Positions 10,164-20,401 of a stretch of DNA of 64,000 bases are shown piece by piece (the stretch's first letter is position 1; every line of letters begins with the position of its first letter). Source of the stretch: Buxus sempervirens (Eukaryota; Streptophyta; Magnoliopsida; Buxales; Buxaceae). A program made the translations under genes and the position numbers. Location of the stretch: positions 32,416,766 to 32,480,765 of the forward strand of contig OX387184.1 of NCBI GenBank assembly GCA_947561395.2, read 5' to 3'. The notes under the pieces are model-generated. The model did not search any database. It saw only the letters and a list, made by a program, of their open reading frames with translations, and was not told the DNA's origin.

Positions 10164-11976
10164 ATGGCTTCCCCTACGCCGCTTTCTCCTGCCATTGAAT
10201 CTCCTCCTGCAAGACAACCTGTTAGATCAAAACCTCCTAATCTTACCAGGTACAATATTGTGGATTCCTTTTATGATAGATGGGTTAACTCCATGACCCT
10301 TGATGAGGAGATTCGTTGGGATTCCATTCACTTAGGGCACATCCTACACCTCCCTAAAATTCCCTTTAAGTGGGAAATCATTGAAGCTTTGATAGGCCAC
10401 TGGGTACCTGAGCTGAATCTCTTCCGTTTTGATGACAAAGAGATGACTCCCACCATAGAAGAGATTGAAACCATCCTTGGCCTTAGATTTTCTGAAAAAG
10501 TTGTGAACCCACCCCTAAAGCTTAGTTATAAAAAAGAGGCTTCCACTTTCTTGGGTATAGGGAAGAAGGACCTAGGAAATTCTGATGCACTATTGACCTT
10601 GTCCAAGACCTTTTTGACTGAAAAACTTCTGAGGAGTAATGACAAGGACTCTAGGTTTAATGCATTGACCCTGGTAGTGGTCAATCAGCTGCTTTTTCCA
10701 CGGGGTGATGACCAGGTTGACTTGGCTCTTATCTCAGTTATCTGTCAGGTTAGGGAACGCGAGAGGTTGGCCCCTATGATCCTAGCAGAGATATATCAGG
10801 CCCTTACTGACTGTTATTTCAGGAAGAAGAAACGCTTCCTTGCCTGCGCCCCTATCCTACAGGTAAAAAATATGCATATATATTTTTTCTTTTTTCTTTT
10901 TTTTCTTTTTTATTCTTTCTTTCTTCTTCTTTTTCTTCTCTCTGCCTTTTCTTCTTCTTCTTCTTCTTTTCTTTTTCTTTCTCTTTTTTTTTTTTTTTTT
11001 TTTCTTTCTCTTCTTTTTCTTTTTTTTTTCTTTTTTTTTTCTTTTTTTTGGAAATAAATTGAAATACTTCCTTTTTCTGCAGCTTTGGCTACTTGACCAT
11101 CTTAGCCAGGTTGAAGAAATAACTCGCCGCTTCTTTCCTAGATTGAAAGTTCCTGTTCTGATGAGCAATAGGGGATGTCCTAACATCCAAGGTGGCAAGC
11201 AAGGCTGGTTCACTTTCTTGGGTACTCTCCAGGATGATCAAGTGAGATGGCCTGGCACTTATCAGCCCACTCCAGAGACGGTGATCAGCTTTAGAGATAA
11301 AAACTTTCTGGTCTTAGCAGGCTTGAAATCTGCTGTTCTCTATCTTCCTTTGAGGGTTCTTCGGCAATTTGGAGCGACTCAGGGAATTATGATTCCCACA
11401 GGTTATGAGAACTTTGTAGGGCCACTTACATCAGCCACCATGGGGCTAAATGCTCAATTAATGAAAGAGTGGTCCTATGTTTGCTTTCTGCGGGGTCCAG
11501 TCTTTTCTGAGTCCCATGTGAAGGACTATCACTTTTGGATCAAAGAACAGGTGCAGAGTCATGCCCCAGTACCAGAGGATCCTCCTGCAGTTCTTCCTCC
11601 TACCTATGAAGATATTCTGGAGTTAGAAAGGGCAACCCATAAACGGCTTCAACAAATATGGGTACGGGAGGCTCAAGAACTTAGGATAAAAGTTCTTTTT
11701 CTGGAGAGGCAGCTTGAAGAGCAGAAGTCTGGCCGCATTGCCATGGAGAAGAAGCTTGAAGAACAAAGGCAGGCTCGTCGCTTTGAAGTCCGTGTGATGC
11801 GGAAGAAGTATCAGGATTCCTTGGCTGACCTTAGGGCGTTGAAGATCAAGCTTTCTTTTTCAGATGAGGTCATCTCCTTTTTGAGTGATCCTGATGCAGA
11901 GGGTGCTTCTGGAATCATTGCAACTCAGGCAGCTAGGATTAGGGAGCTTGAGGAGCAGTTAGGGAGTAGGGATTAG
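10164..11976 (+). CDS. PMD gene B: PMD/DUF7745-like protein with coiled coil, two exons, antisense to the element
   Basis: Exon 1 (10164-10862) and exon 2 (11083-11976) join in phase 0 to give 530 aa. The 220-nt intron has GT...AG ends and an extreme T/C run ending CTTTTTCTGCAG. ATG 10164 is the first in frame after the TATA box. Residues about 30-130 contain a W-x-I-x-E-A-L-I-x-x-W-V-P-E segment followed by EMTPTIEEIETILGLRF. This is the arrangement of PMD-related DUF7745 proteins: a helix that ends in a W/F-P element, then the 'PT-EE' motif. Exon 2 starts LWLLDHL, then carries the VLYLPLRVLRQFGATQG motif typical of that group. Residues about 410-525 are a long charged coiled coil. The gene lies head-to-tail with gene A and convergent with pol (961 bp between stops). 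Its biochemical role is unknown. The open frame argues that it is used or very recently used. Confidence 0.72.
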
Positions 11977-12937
11977 ATTCTTTCATCATTTTTTTTTCTT
12001 TCATTTTTTCCATACTTTTTTACAAAAGCAAACTCCATTAGTGGAAAGATATTAGATTTAATTCAAAAATAGGTTTTATATTATTGGCCTCAGAATTCTC
12101 AGATGCTTATAAAAACAGAAGTTTTATGAAAAAGTATTTGATTTCTCATCATTGGCCAAAGTATAGTTTTTTTTTTTTTTTTTTTGAAAGCTGATCCAAA
12201 ACACTTAATCACATATAATTAAAGGAATTAAAATCAGGTTGAATAATGAAAAGGGTAGTCCAAGCAATAGGGAGAGACCAAATTTGTCTACCCCGTGACC
12301 TTTAGAATCATCCCCTAATGATTTTTCCTTCATGATTGGCCTTGCTAATCTGCTCAGTTTCCAGTGCTCATGCTGATTTGAAACTTAGACCCTATGATCA
12401 ACTCAACCCTTGATTCTTTTCTTTTTTTTTCTTTTTTTTTTTCTTTTTTTTCTTTTTGCCCTTCTTGCCCCTAGTGCCAATTATGGTTTTCACTAGGGTT
12501 GGCCTCTGCATTCCGTCATCACCAATCTTACTCTGAAAGTTGAATGAATATACTAAAATCACCGAGGTCTTAATAATAGGACGAAACAAAGGCTAGGTTC
12601 GGTTTATGAAAGAAAATGTATTAAAGGCTCAAAATTTTCTAAGTGTGAAAATGGGTCAACTGGACTTACAGTCATGGTGAATTCAATCCCATTCCCCTTC
12701 TTTTGTATTTGGCATTTATTTGCCCCTATTTTTTCTTTTTTTTTTTTTTTCAAATTTTTTCTTTTTTTTTTGTTGCCCCTATTGGCCTTGCCCTTATTGG
12801 CTTTGCCCCAGTATAAGGCTGTAAGTCCAGTTTGGGTTTTACAAAAAATACGAACAGGCTCAAATTGGTTTGACTAGGGATTCAAATTTTGGGATATAAA
12901 GAACAATGGCCTCAGATCCTTTCCTAGTAATATTCAT
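11977..12937. other. spacer between convergent gene B and gag-pol
   Basis: The stretch is non-coding and AT-rich, with several long T tracts (about 12168-12185, 12417-12460, 12729-12770). It probably holds the 3' UTR of gene B. Short Lys- or Phe-rich frames here are translations of homopolymer runs. Confidence 0.6.
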
Positions 12938-15900
12938 TCATGGAAAATATCTCTTTACTGCATCAGAGTTAATTGGCTCAGGAAAATCCTTCCCATCCAT
13001 TTCTGTTAAGATGAGAGCACCCCCTGATAGAACTTTCTTGACCACATAAGGTCCTTCCCAATTTGGTTTGAACTTTCCACGAGGATCTTCCAAAAAAGGT
13101 AAAATCTTCTTTAATACCAAATTTCCTTCTTGGAAGGTTCTGGGCTTCACCTTTTTATTGTAAGCCCTGGCCATCCTCTTCCGATATAATTGGCCATGAC
13201 TAAGTGCCTTCAAACGTTTTTCTTCTATTAAATTGAGTTGATCATGTCTTGATTGTATCCATTCAGCTTCTTCTAATTCTGCTTCCATTAGCACTCTTAA
13301 TGAAGGTATTTCCACTTCCACTGGTAAAACTGCTTCCATTCCATAGACTAAGGAGTATGGGGTTGCCCCTGTAAAAGTCCGGATTGAGGTTCTGTAAGCA
13401 TGTAGAGCAAGTGGAAGCATTTCATGCCAATCTTTAAAACTCACCACCATTTTCTGAATAATCTTCTTTATATTCTTATTCGCTGCTTCCACTGCCCCAT
13501 TCATCTTTGGTCTGTAAGGCGCTGACTTGTGGTGGGTAATCTGAAATTGTTCACACATCTTCCTCATGTCTTTGTTCTTAAGGTTTGAAGCATTGTCTGT
13601 TACTATGGCACTTGGCAAACCATAGCGGCAAATGATGTTGTGCTTCAAAAACTTAAGAACATGGCTACTTGTAATGTTTGCATATGAAGCTGCCTCTACC
13701 CACTTGGTGAAGTAATCAATAGCTACGAGTATAAATCTATGTCCATTTGATGCCTTTGGAGAGATCATGCCAATGACATCTATACCCCACATAGAAAAAG
13801 GCCACGGAGATGTCATACTGTGTAATTCACTTGGGGGTGCATTCTTGTTATCTGCGTACACTTGGCATAAATGACACCTTTTAACGTGCATATAGCAATC
13901 ATGCTGCATAGTTGACCAGTAATATCCCAATCGCAGGATCTTCTTGGCAAGCATATGCCCATTCATATGGGGTCCACACACTCCTCCATGTATTGTTTCA
14001 ACTATCCTTTCTGACTCAGTTTTTGCAACACATCTAAGTAGTATATCATTGTGTGATCTTTTGTACAACTGCCCACCACTTAGTAAGAACTGTCCTGCCA
14101 GCCTCTGTATTGTTCTTTTCTCTGTAGAGGTGACGTTTTCTGGTAAAGTTCGATCCTTTAGGAAGTTCTTAATGTCTTGAAACCATGGTACTTCTTCTTC
14201 TGGGGTTTCTTCTAGAACAAGGCAGTAAGCTGGTTCATCCCTGACTTCAATTTCCAATGGTCTAATATCAACCCCTTCTGGCATACTGACCATTGAAGCC
14301 AATATTGCCAGAGCATCTGCGAACTGGTTTTTGGCCCTTGGCATATAATTGAAGGAAATTCGAGTAAACTTGGTGCTTATTTCTTCCAAATACTGGTGAT
14401 AGGGGATCAATTTGTGATCCTTGGTTTTCCATTCACCAGTTGTTTGGAAGATGAAAAGACTCGAATCCCCATATACGTCAAGTTCCTCTACTTCATGGTC
14501 TAAGGCTGCTTGTAACCCAATTATGCATGCTTCATACTCTGCTATATTGTTCGTGCATTGGAACCTTAACTTCACTGCGATCGGGATATGTGCCCCATCT
14601 GGCTTGATCAATACAGCCCCTATTCCATTTCCATTCATATTGGCGGCCCCATCAAAAAACATTTGCCATGAGCTTTCACCTTCTTCCTCTTCAGCAAACA
14701 GGATTGCCTCATCAGGGAAGTTGGTCTTTAAGGGTTGGTATTCTGGTAAAGGGTGTGCAGCCAAGTGATCTGCAATAGCTTGACCCTTAATGGCCTTCTG
14801 TGTGATATAGGTGAGGTCAAATTCAGAGAGTAACAACTGCCACTTTGCTGTTCTGCCAGTTAAAGCTGGTTTCTCAAATAGATACTTCAAAGGGTCCATG
14901 CGGGATATCAATAAGGTGGAATGACTAAGGAAATAGTGCCTTAGTCTCTGAGTTGCCCATACTAAAGCACAACAAGTCTTTTCCAATGGAGAGTACTTTG
15001 CTTCATATTCTGTAAATTTCTTACTCAGGTAGTAAATCGCCCTCTCCTTTCTGCCTGTATCGTCGTGCTGTCCTAAGACACACCCCATTGATGTCTCCAA
15101 AACAGACAAGTATAGGATTAGTGGCCTTCCTGGAGTTGGTGGTACTAGCACAGGTGGGTTTAATAAGTATTCCTTTATTGTGTCAAAGGCTTCTTGGCAC
15201 TCATCATTCCAGACTGTCGGGTTATTCTTTCTTAGAAGTTTGAAAATTGGTTCACAGATAGCGGTGAGCTGTGCTATGAACCGGCTTATGTACTGAATCC
15301 TCCCAAGAAAACCCCGAACTTCCCTCTCGGTTCTAGGTGATGGCATTTCAATGATGGCTTTAGCTTTAGCTGGATCAATCTCAATTCCTCTTCTGCTTAC
15401 TATAAAACCCAATAATTTTCCTGATGTAGCCCCAAAGACACACTTAGCAGGGTTAAGCCTTAGACTGTATTTCCTAAGCCGGTCAAATACCTTCTTCAAG
15501 TTGATCAAGTGGTCTTCTTCCTCACATGATTTGGCTATCATATCATCCACATAAACCTCCATCTCCTTATGGATCATATCATGGAATAAGGCTGTCATGG
15601 CCCTCTGGTAGGTTGCCCCAGCGTTCTTAAGTCCAAATGGCATGACAGTGTAGTGGAAGGTACCCCAAGGGGTGATAAAGGCTGTCTTCTCTTGGTCTTC
15701 CTTAGCCATCTTAATCTGATTATACCCAGAAAACCCATCCATGAATGAGAATAGACTATGTACAGCGGTGTTATCCACCAAGATGTCTATGTGTGGAAGT
15801 GGAAAATCATCCTTTGGACTTGCCTTATTCAAATCTCTATAATCTACGCACATTCTGACCTTTCCATCCTTCTTTGGTACTGGCACTATATTTGCAAGCC

Positions 15901-18900
15901 ATTCGGGGTATGTGGACACTGCTAAGAATCCAGCTTGGAATTGCTTAACCACTTCATCTTTAACCTTCAATGTCCAATCAGGTTTTAACCTTCTCAGTTT
16001 CTGCTTAACTGGCTTAGAGTCTGGTAGAATGGGTAGCCTGTGCACCACCATATCTGTGTCTAACCCCGGCATATCCCGATACGACCATGCAAACACATCT
16101 TCATAATCAGCCAAAAATCGTATCATTTCATCCCGCTGTACCTCAGATAGACATACCCCAATATTCACTATTTTTGGGTCATCTTCGGTCCCTAGGTTGA
16201 TTGATATGGTCTCTTCAATATTGGGTTGGACCCCCTTTTCATGACGCTCTAATTGATATGTGATTTCTTTTGGAACGTCGTCTTCTTCGTCCTCGGTCTC
16301 TTCTTCCACCCCCATTAGGCCAAAGTCGAGCTCAAGGTCGAAGTCATACTCATCCTGATCCAATTCCGTTTGCTTATATGGTTCATAAATGGTTTGGATC
16401 TTTTTGAAAACTTTATCTTTTCTAGAAAAAACTGAAAAATCTTTTTGTGTTTTTTGAGAGCCTTCTACAAAATCTTTCCCTGAAGACGAAGGCTCATTAA
16501 AACCTTCAGGAAAAGGGCATTCCACTAATGGAGTTTTTTTTTTTTTGGAAGCCATGTCTGTTTGCCAAACAAACGCGGCTTCAAAAGTAAGGGGAGTTTC
16601 CTCCCAATTATTCAGAATGAAAGAATCTGGGGCAGGGATACAAGCCTGCTCCTCAAGTTCAGGATCTGCATCTGAGATCACCAGTACTGGGTGAGTTTCA
16701 TTGCCTGCTTCTTCGGTAGGGCTAGTTCCAGATGGAACTTCTACTGCAGCCCAATCAATAAAAGGTAGCTCCTCTGCTACTTTTTCTTGGTCGCCTTCTG
16801 TCATGGCAAAGAATGCCCCTACGTCCTCAGAAGAGTCCTGCTCCTGTTCTGTCTGTGGCCCAGGCCCACCAGATGCTTGTGGAGGTGGAACACATGGTTG
16901 TATTGTGGAGGGTTTGGGTTTCTGGAATGGGTTGACATTGTAGTATGGAGGTTTAGACTGATCCTCAGGAGGAGACAGCTGAATCATGTGAGACAGCTTA
17001 GGAAAAGTTTCCCTGATGTGCAGGAATTTCATTGCTTCTATCTGCCCCTGTCTTCTCCATTTCCTTGGCTTGGACCCCAATCCTGCTCTGTGAACCATCT
17101 TCTTAACCTGAACTGGTTCTATCCTTCCTTGTAGGTTAATCCCCAGACCTTTTCCAGGGTGAAAATGGTACTTTTCTAATACATTTTTGACCATTTTTTC
17201 AGCACAGGTCAATTTTCCTTCTTTTTGCTGATACCCCCCAGGTATATAATTCACAGCTTCAAATTGAAAAGAGTGAAACGCCATTTTATCTGTTGTCATT
17301 TCCGTGTTAATACAGGGTACATCAGGGGACCACATGGGGGGAACCAAGTTTTCGGCCAGGACGGTAATCACCTTTTGCCCTCTAATGTATTTGACTCTCT
17401 GGTGGAGGGTAGATGGTATGGCCCTAGCTGTATGAATCCACGGCCTTCCTAGGAGTAGGTTGAAGGCTGCAGGTATATCCATCACTTCAAATGTGATGTT
17501 GAAAATATACGGTCCAATTGTAACCGGCAGTTCAACCTCCCCTAGGGAGTGTGTTTTAAAGCTGTCAAATGCTCTTATAATTCTTCCATTTTGTTTTATT
17601 TTGTTTCGCTCCAGATTGAGCTTAACAAAGGTTATCAATGGGCAGACATTGAGAGCCGACCCATTATCAATCAAGACCCGGGCTATCATGCAACCCTTAC
17701 TGAGTACAGCTATGTGCAATGGGTCAACATGATGGTACCCTGCTGGACTAATTTCGGTTTCAGAAAAGGTTATGACATTATGGGATAAAATTTGACCAAC
17801 CATCCGGCCTAGTTGGTATGGTTCAATGTTTTTAGGCACATGGGCCCCCTGGAGTATCCTTAACAAGGAGTCCCTATGTTTTTCTGAATTTAACAATAGT
17901 CCCAGAATTGAGATCTGGGCAGGGACTTTGTTCAACTGCTCGATGACATTGAACTCACTCTTTTTTATTACCTTCATGAGGTCAGCAGCCTCACTGTTAG
18001 TTACCTGAGGGGCCTCTTCCCCTACTTTGGCCTTGCCTTTATTTATTTCTTCTTCTTTATCCTTCTCTGTTTCTTTCTGTTTTTCTTCCACCCCTACACA
18101 CTTTCCTGACCTCATCATAAGGTTTACTTCTTCCTTGCTTTCAACTGCAGGGCATGTAGTGGTAAATGCTTCACTGTAGTTCCATGGTACAGCCGATTCA
18201 ATGTAGGAAGGCTTAGGGACATTCACCACCAATGGGGGAAGTTTGGACTTAGCGATGGAAGTCTGAGTAATAGGAACATTAACAACCAATGGAGGAAGTT
18301 GTTTTGGTTGGGGGTTTGCAGAAGTGACTGATGCACTAAGGGGGTCACAATTTATGACCAATGGTGGCTTAGACTGAATGGGCGGAGTAAAAGTGGATGA
18401 ATGGCAATTAATGACCAAAGGTGGCTTGGTGATGTTCATCTGGGCCATGAGGGATGAAACTCGGTCCAAAGATGAGCTAATGTTCTTTGCAGCACTATCA
18501 TTCCCCTTTGAAATCATATTTATTTCTTTACCTTCACTTTTTCTGTCAAAATATACTTTGACCGTTGTCCCTATGGGAGCAATTAATTGAGATGGGTCAA
18601 AGGTTATTTTGTCAGAAGAGATGACTCCTATGACATTAGATGGGCCTGCCCCGTGATGCTGGGGCAGTGGGTTTTGTCCAATATCTGTTCTTGGAGGATT
18701 GGAAGCCCCTGTATTGAAAGACAGGGTATTCTGGTCTAGTAAATCCTGAATGGCATGTTTCAAAGGCCAGCACTTGTCTGTAGGGTGCCCAGGTGCACCC
18801 ATATGGTAATCACAAGTGGTGGAGGGGTCAAAATTTCTCCCCTTAGATGCATTCGGATTAGGTTCTCTTAAGGTGATATACCCTCCTTGCAATAAAGTGG

Positions 18901-20155
18901 GCAGCAATTGAGAGGGAGTCATTGGAATAGGGGTGAAAACCCTATTTCTCCTTGCTGCAAAATAGGCATCCTTTTCCTCCTTAGTAAAAACCCTTTTTTT
19001 GTCTGAAGATGCTGCTGGAACATTAACCCTCATAGGGGCCTGGGTAGGTGGAGATGGAGTAGGAAAATGAGCGGGTACGTTGATTTGTATGGGCTTGTTA
19101 GGGCCAGATGGTGGCTGTACCATGTTTACCTCACCCTCCTTCTTGTTCCCATTCTTTTTTGTTCCGCTTCCTTTCTTTAGGTTGGGGTCCTGCTGGCTAA
19201 CCATGGCAGAGTGGTCAATTATCTTACCTGACCTTATTCCATCCTCAATTCGGTCAGCCACTTGAACCAAAGCTGCAAAATTAGTGGTGGTCTGACCCAC
19301 CAAGTGGCTGTAGAATGGTTGACCCAAAGTGCTTATGAAAGTAGAAATCATTTCCTGTTCTAGCATGGGTGGCCTGACCTGGGAGGCCGTCTCCCTCCAT
19401 CTCTTGGCATATTGCCTTACAGTCTCTTCTCTTCCTTTGCTCATTCTCATGACGTCATACCTATCTGGCATGATCTCTGAATTGAACCGGTATTGAGTTA
19501 GGAATGCATCAGCTAGGTCCTTCCATCTTTTGATCTTTCCATGGTCTAGAGTAGCAAACCATCTTAATGCGGTTCCAGTCAGGCTCCTTTGGAAAAGTTG
19601 GATTAGAACACCTTCATCCTGCCCAAACTGGCATAGGGCACCACAGTATAACTTTAGGTGGCTCATAGGGCACCCAGTGCCATCATACTTGTCCAAGTCT
19701 GGGCACTTAAACTTGGCCGGCAGGTTAACATTGGGGTATAGGCACAGGTCTTCAAAATTGGTGCCTCCAAAGTTGTTTACCCCTTTGACTTCCCTAAGTT
19801 CATCTTGGATCATTTCTAGCTTATGCATGAACTTTCTTTCAACCTCTTCCCTTATCCTTTCCTTTTCCATAGCCTTGTTTGATTCAGCTGTCTCATCCCT
19901 GGTCAGTATAGGTTCAGGGGTGGGTTCATAGACGGGTTCATGAGTTGGTTGCACTGGAGGTGGAACATTGACTTGGGGTGGAGGTGCAGGGTTGGATGTG
20001 GATGCCTGGTTCTGGGCCTGCATTTGTTGGGCCTGCACTTGTTGGGCCTGTACTGACAGTATGTTCTCTAGCATTCGGGCTAGTCCTGCCACTTGTTCTT
20101 GGAGTAGAACGACATCTGGATGAGGAGCATCAACTTCATCTTCAATGGGATTCAT
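12938..20155 (-). CDS. gag-pol: Tat/Ogre gag-pol polyprotein (intact)
   Basis: One open frame of about 2405 aa from the ATG at 20155. The frame stays open upstream to 20281 but lacks an earlier ATG. Order (approximate residues): gag 150-315; a gag finger-like CDYH...H....C at 448-463; aspartic protease with LIDNGS at 825; a G-patch-like GKGLGINLQGR at about 1000; reverse transcriptase 1400-1590 with YVDD at 1533; connection RNase H 1675-1800; archaeal-type RNase H 1829-1950 starting FFDGAA; integrase zinc domain (HMNGH...CHLC) 2055-2095; and integrase core with D near 2121, D in TDNAS near 2187, E in VEAANK near 2226. The dual RNase H and DNGS protease are Tat-lineage marks. Gag, protease and pol share a frame, with no stop or intron between protease and RT such as classical Ogre has. 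All catalytic residues I could check are present, so the copy looks competent. Confidence 0.92.
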   Translation of the reverse strand: MNPIEDEVDAPHPDVVLLQEQVAGLARMLENILSVQAQQVQAQQMQAQNQASTSNPAPPPQVNVPPPVQPTHEPVYEPTPEPILTRDETAESNKAMEKERIREEVERKFMHKLEMIQDELREVKGVNNFGGTNFEDLCLYPNVNLPAKFKCPDLDKYDGTGCPMSHLKLYCGALCQFGQDEGVLIQLFQRSLTGTALRWFATLDHGKIKRWKDLADAFLTQYRFNSEIMPDRYDVMRMSKGREETVRQYAKRWRETASQVRPPMLEQEMISTFISTLGQPFYSHLVGQTTTNFAALVQVADRIEDGIRSGKIIDHSAMVSQQDPNLKKGSGTKKNGNKKEGEVNMVQPPSGPNKPIQINVPAHFPTPSPPTQAPMRVNVPAASSDKKRVFTKEEKDAYFAARRNRVFTPIPMTPSQLLPTLLQGGYITLREPNPNASKGRNFDPSTTCDYHMGAPGHPTDKCWPLKHAIQDLLDQNTLSFNTGASNPPRTDIGQNPLPQHHGAGPSNVIGVISSDKITFDPSQLIAPIGTTVKVYFDRKSEGKEINMISKGNDSAAKNISSSLDRVSSLMAQMNITKPPLVINCHSSTFTPPIQSKPPLVINCDPLSASVTSANPQPKQLPPLVVNVPITQTSIAKSKLPPLVVNVPKPSYIESAVPWNYSEAFTTTCPAVESKEEVNLMMRSGKCVGVEEKQKETEKDKEEEINKGKAKVGEEAPQVTNSEAADLMKVIKKSEFNVIEQLNKVPAQISILGLLLNSEKHRDSLLRILQGAHVPKNIEPYQLGRMVGQILSHNVITFSETEISPAGYHHVDPLHIAVLSKGCMIARVLIDNGSALNVCPLITFVKLNLERNKIKQNGRIIRAFDSFKTHSLGEVELPVTIGPYIFNITFEVMDIPAAFNLLLGRPWIHTARAIPSTLHQRVKYIRGQKVITVLAENLVPPMWSPDVPCINTEMTTDKMAFHSFQFEAVNYIPGGYQQKEGKLTCAEKMVKNVLEKYHFHPGKGLGINLQGRIEPVQVKKMVHRAGLGSKPRKWRRQGQIEAMKFLHIRETFPKLSHMIQLSPPEDQSKPPYYNVNPFQKPKPSTIQPCVPPPQASGGPGPQTEQEQDSSEDVGAFFAMTEGDQEKVAEELPFIDWAAVEVPSGTSPTEEAGNETHPVLVISDADPELEEQACIPAPDSFILNNWEETPLTFEAAFVWQTDMASKKKKTPLVECPFPEGFNEPSSSGKDFVEGSQKTQKDFSVFSRKDKVFKKIQTIYEPYKQTELDQDEYDFDLELDFGLMGVEEETEDEEDDVPKEITYQLERHEKGVQPNIEETISINLGTEDDPKIVNIGVCLSEVQRDEMIRFLADYEDVFAWSYRDMPGLDTDMVVHRLPILPDSKPVKQKLRRLKPDWTLKVKDEVVKQFQAGFLAVSTYPEWLANIVPVPKKDGKVRMCVDYRDLNKASPKDDFPLPHIDILVDNTAVHSLFSFMDGFSGYNQIKMAKEDQEKTAFITPWGTFHYTVMPFGLKNAGATYQRAMTALFHDMIHKEMEVYVDDMIAKSCEEEDHLINLKKVFDRLRKYSLRLNPAKCVFGATSGKLLGFIVSRRGIEIDPAKAKAIIEMPSPRTEREVRGFLGRIQYISRFIAQLTAICEPIFKLLRKNNPTVWNDECQEAFDTIKEYLLNPPVLVPPTPGRPLILYLSVLETSMGCVLGQHDDTGRKERAIYYLSKKFTEYEAKYSPLEKTCCALVWATQRLRHYFLSHSTLLISRMDPLKYLFEKPALTGRTAKWQLLLSEFDLTYITQKAIKGQAIADHLAAHPLPEYQPLKTNFPDEAILFAEEEEGESSWQMFFDGAANMNGNGIGAVLIKPDGAHIPIAVKLRFQCTNNIAEYEACIIGLQAALDHEVEELDVYGDSSLFIFQTTGEWKTKDHKLIPYHQYLEEISTKFTRISFNYMPRAKNQFADALAILASMVSMPEGVDIRPLEIEVRDEPAYCLVLEETPEEEVPWFQDIKNFLKDRTLPENVTSTEKRTIQRLAGQFLLSGGQLYKRSHNDILLRCVAKTESERIVETIHGGVCGPHMNGHMLAKKILRLGYYWSTMQHDCYMHVKRCHLCQVYADNKNAPPSELHSMTSPWPFSMWGIDVIGMISPKASNGHRFILVAIDYFTKWVEAASYANITSSHVLKFLKHNIICRYGLPSAIVTDNASNLKNKDMRKMCEQFQITHHKSAPYRPKMNGAVEAANKNIKKIIQKMVVSFKDWHEMLPLALHAYRTSIRTFTGATPYSLVYGMEAVLPVEVEIPSLRVLMEAELEEAEWIQSRHDQLNLIEEKRLKALSHGQLYRKRMARAYNKKVKPRTFQEGNLVLKKILPFLEDPRGKFKPNWEGPYVVKKVLSGGALILTEMDGKDFPEPINSDAVKRYFP

Positions 20156-20401
20156 GGCTCGAGCTCTTGATCTGGTTACAGGAGCTATGATTGCAAGTGT
20201 GTTAGTACCTGGCAAAAAATAAAGAGAAAATATCAGTGCCAATTTAATCTCATTCACATGTCTAGGTATACCTATGTGCAAGCTGGGTGAACACGAGTTT
20301 GGATTTTTTTTTTTTTTTCTTTATTTGCTTCTTTTTTTTTATTTATTTTATTTTTTTCTTTTTTGAATTGAATTGTTGGAATATTCTAGGGCTTCCAACA
20401 G

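Noticed and set aside
10857-11213. Lys/Arg-rich open frame on the minus strand
   Set aside because: It is the reverse translation of the polypyrimidine intron and exon 2 of gene B; composition alone keeps it open.
16701-19931. Many plus-strand frames of 60-133 aa
   Set aside because: All are antisense to the continuous gag-pol frame and have no motifs.
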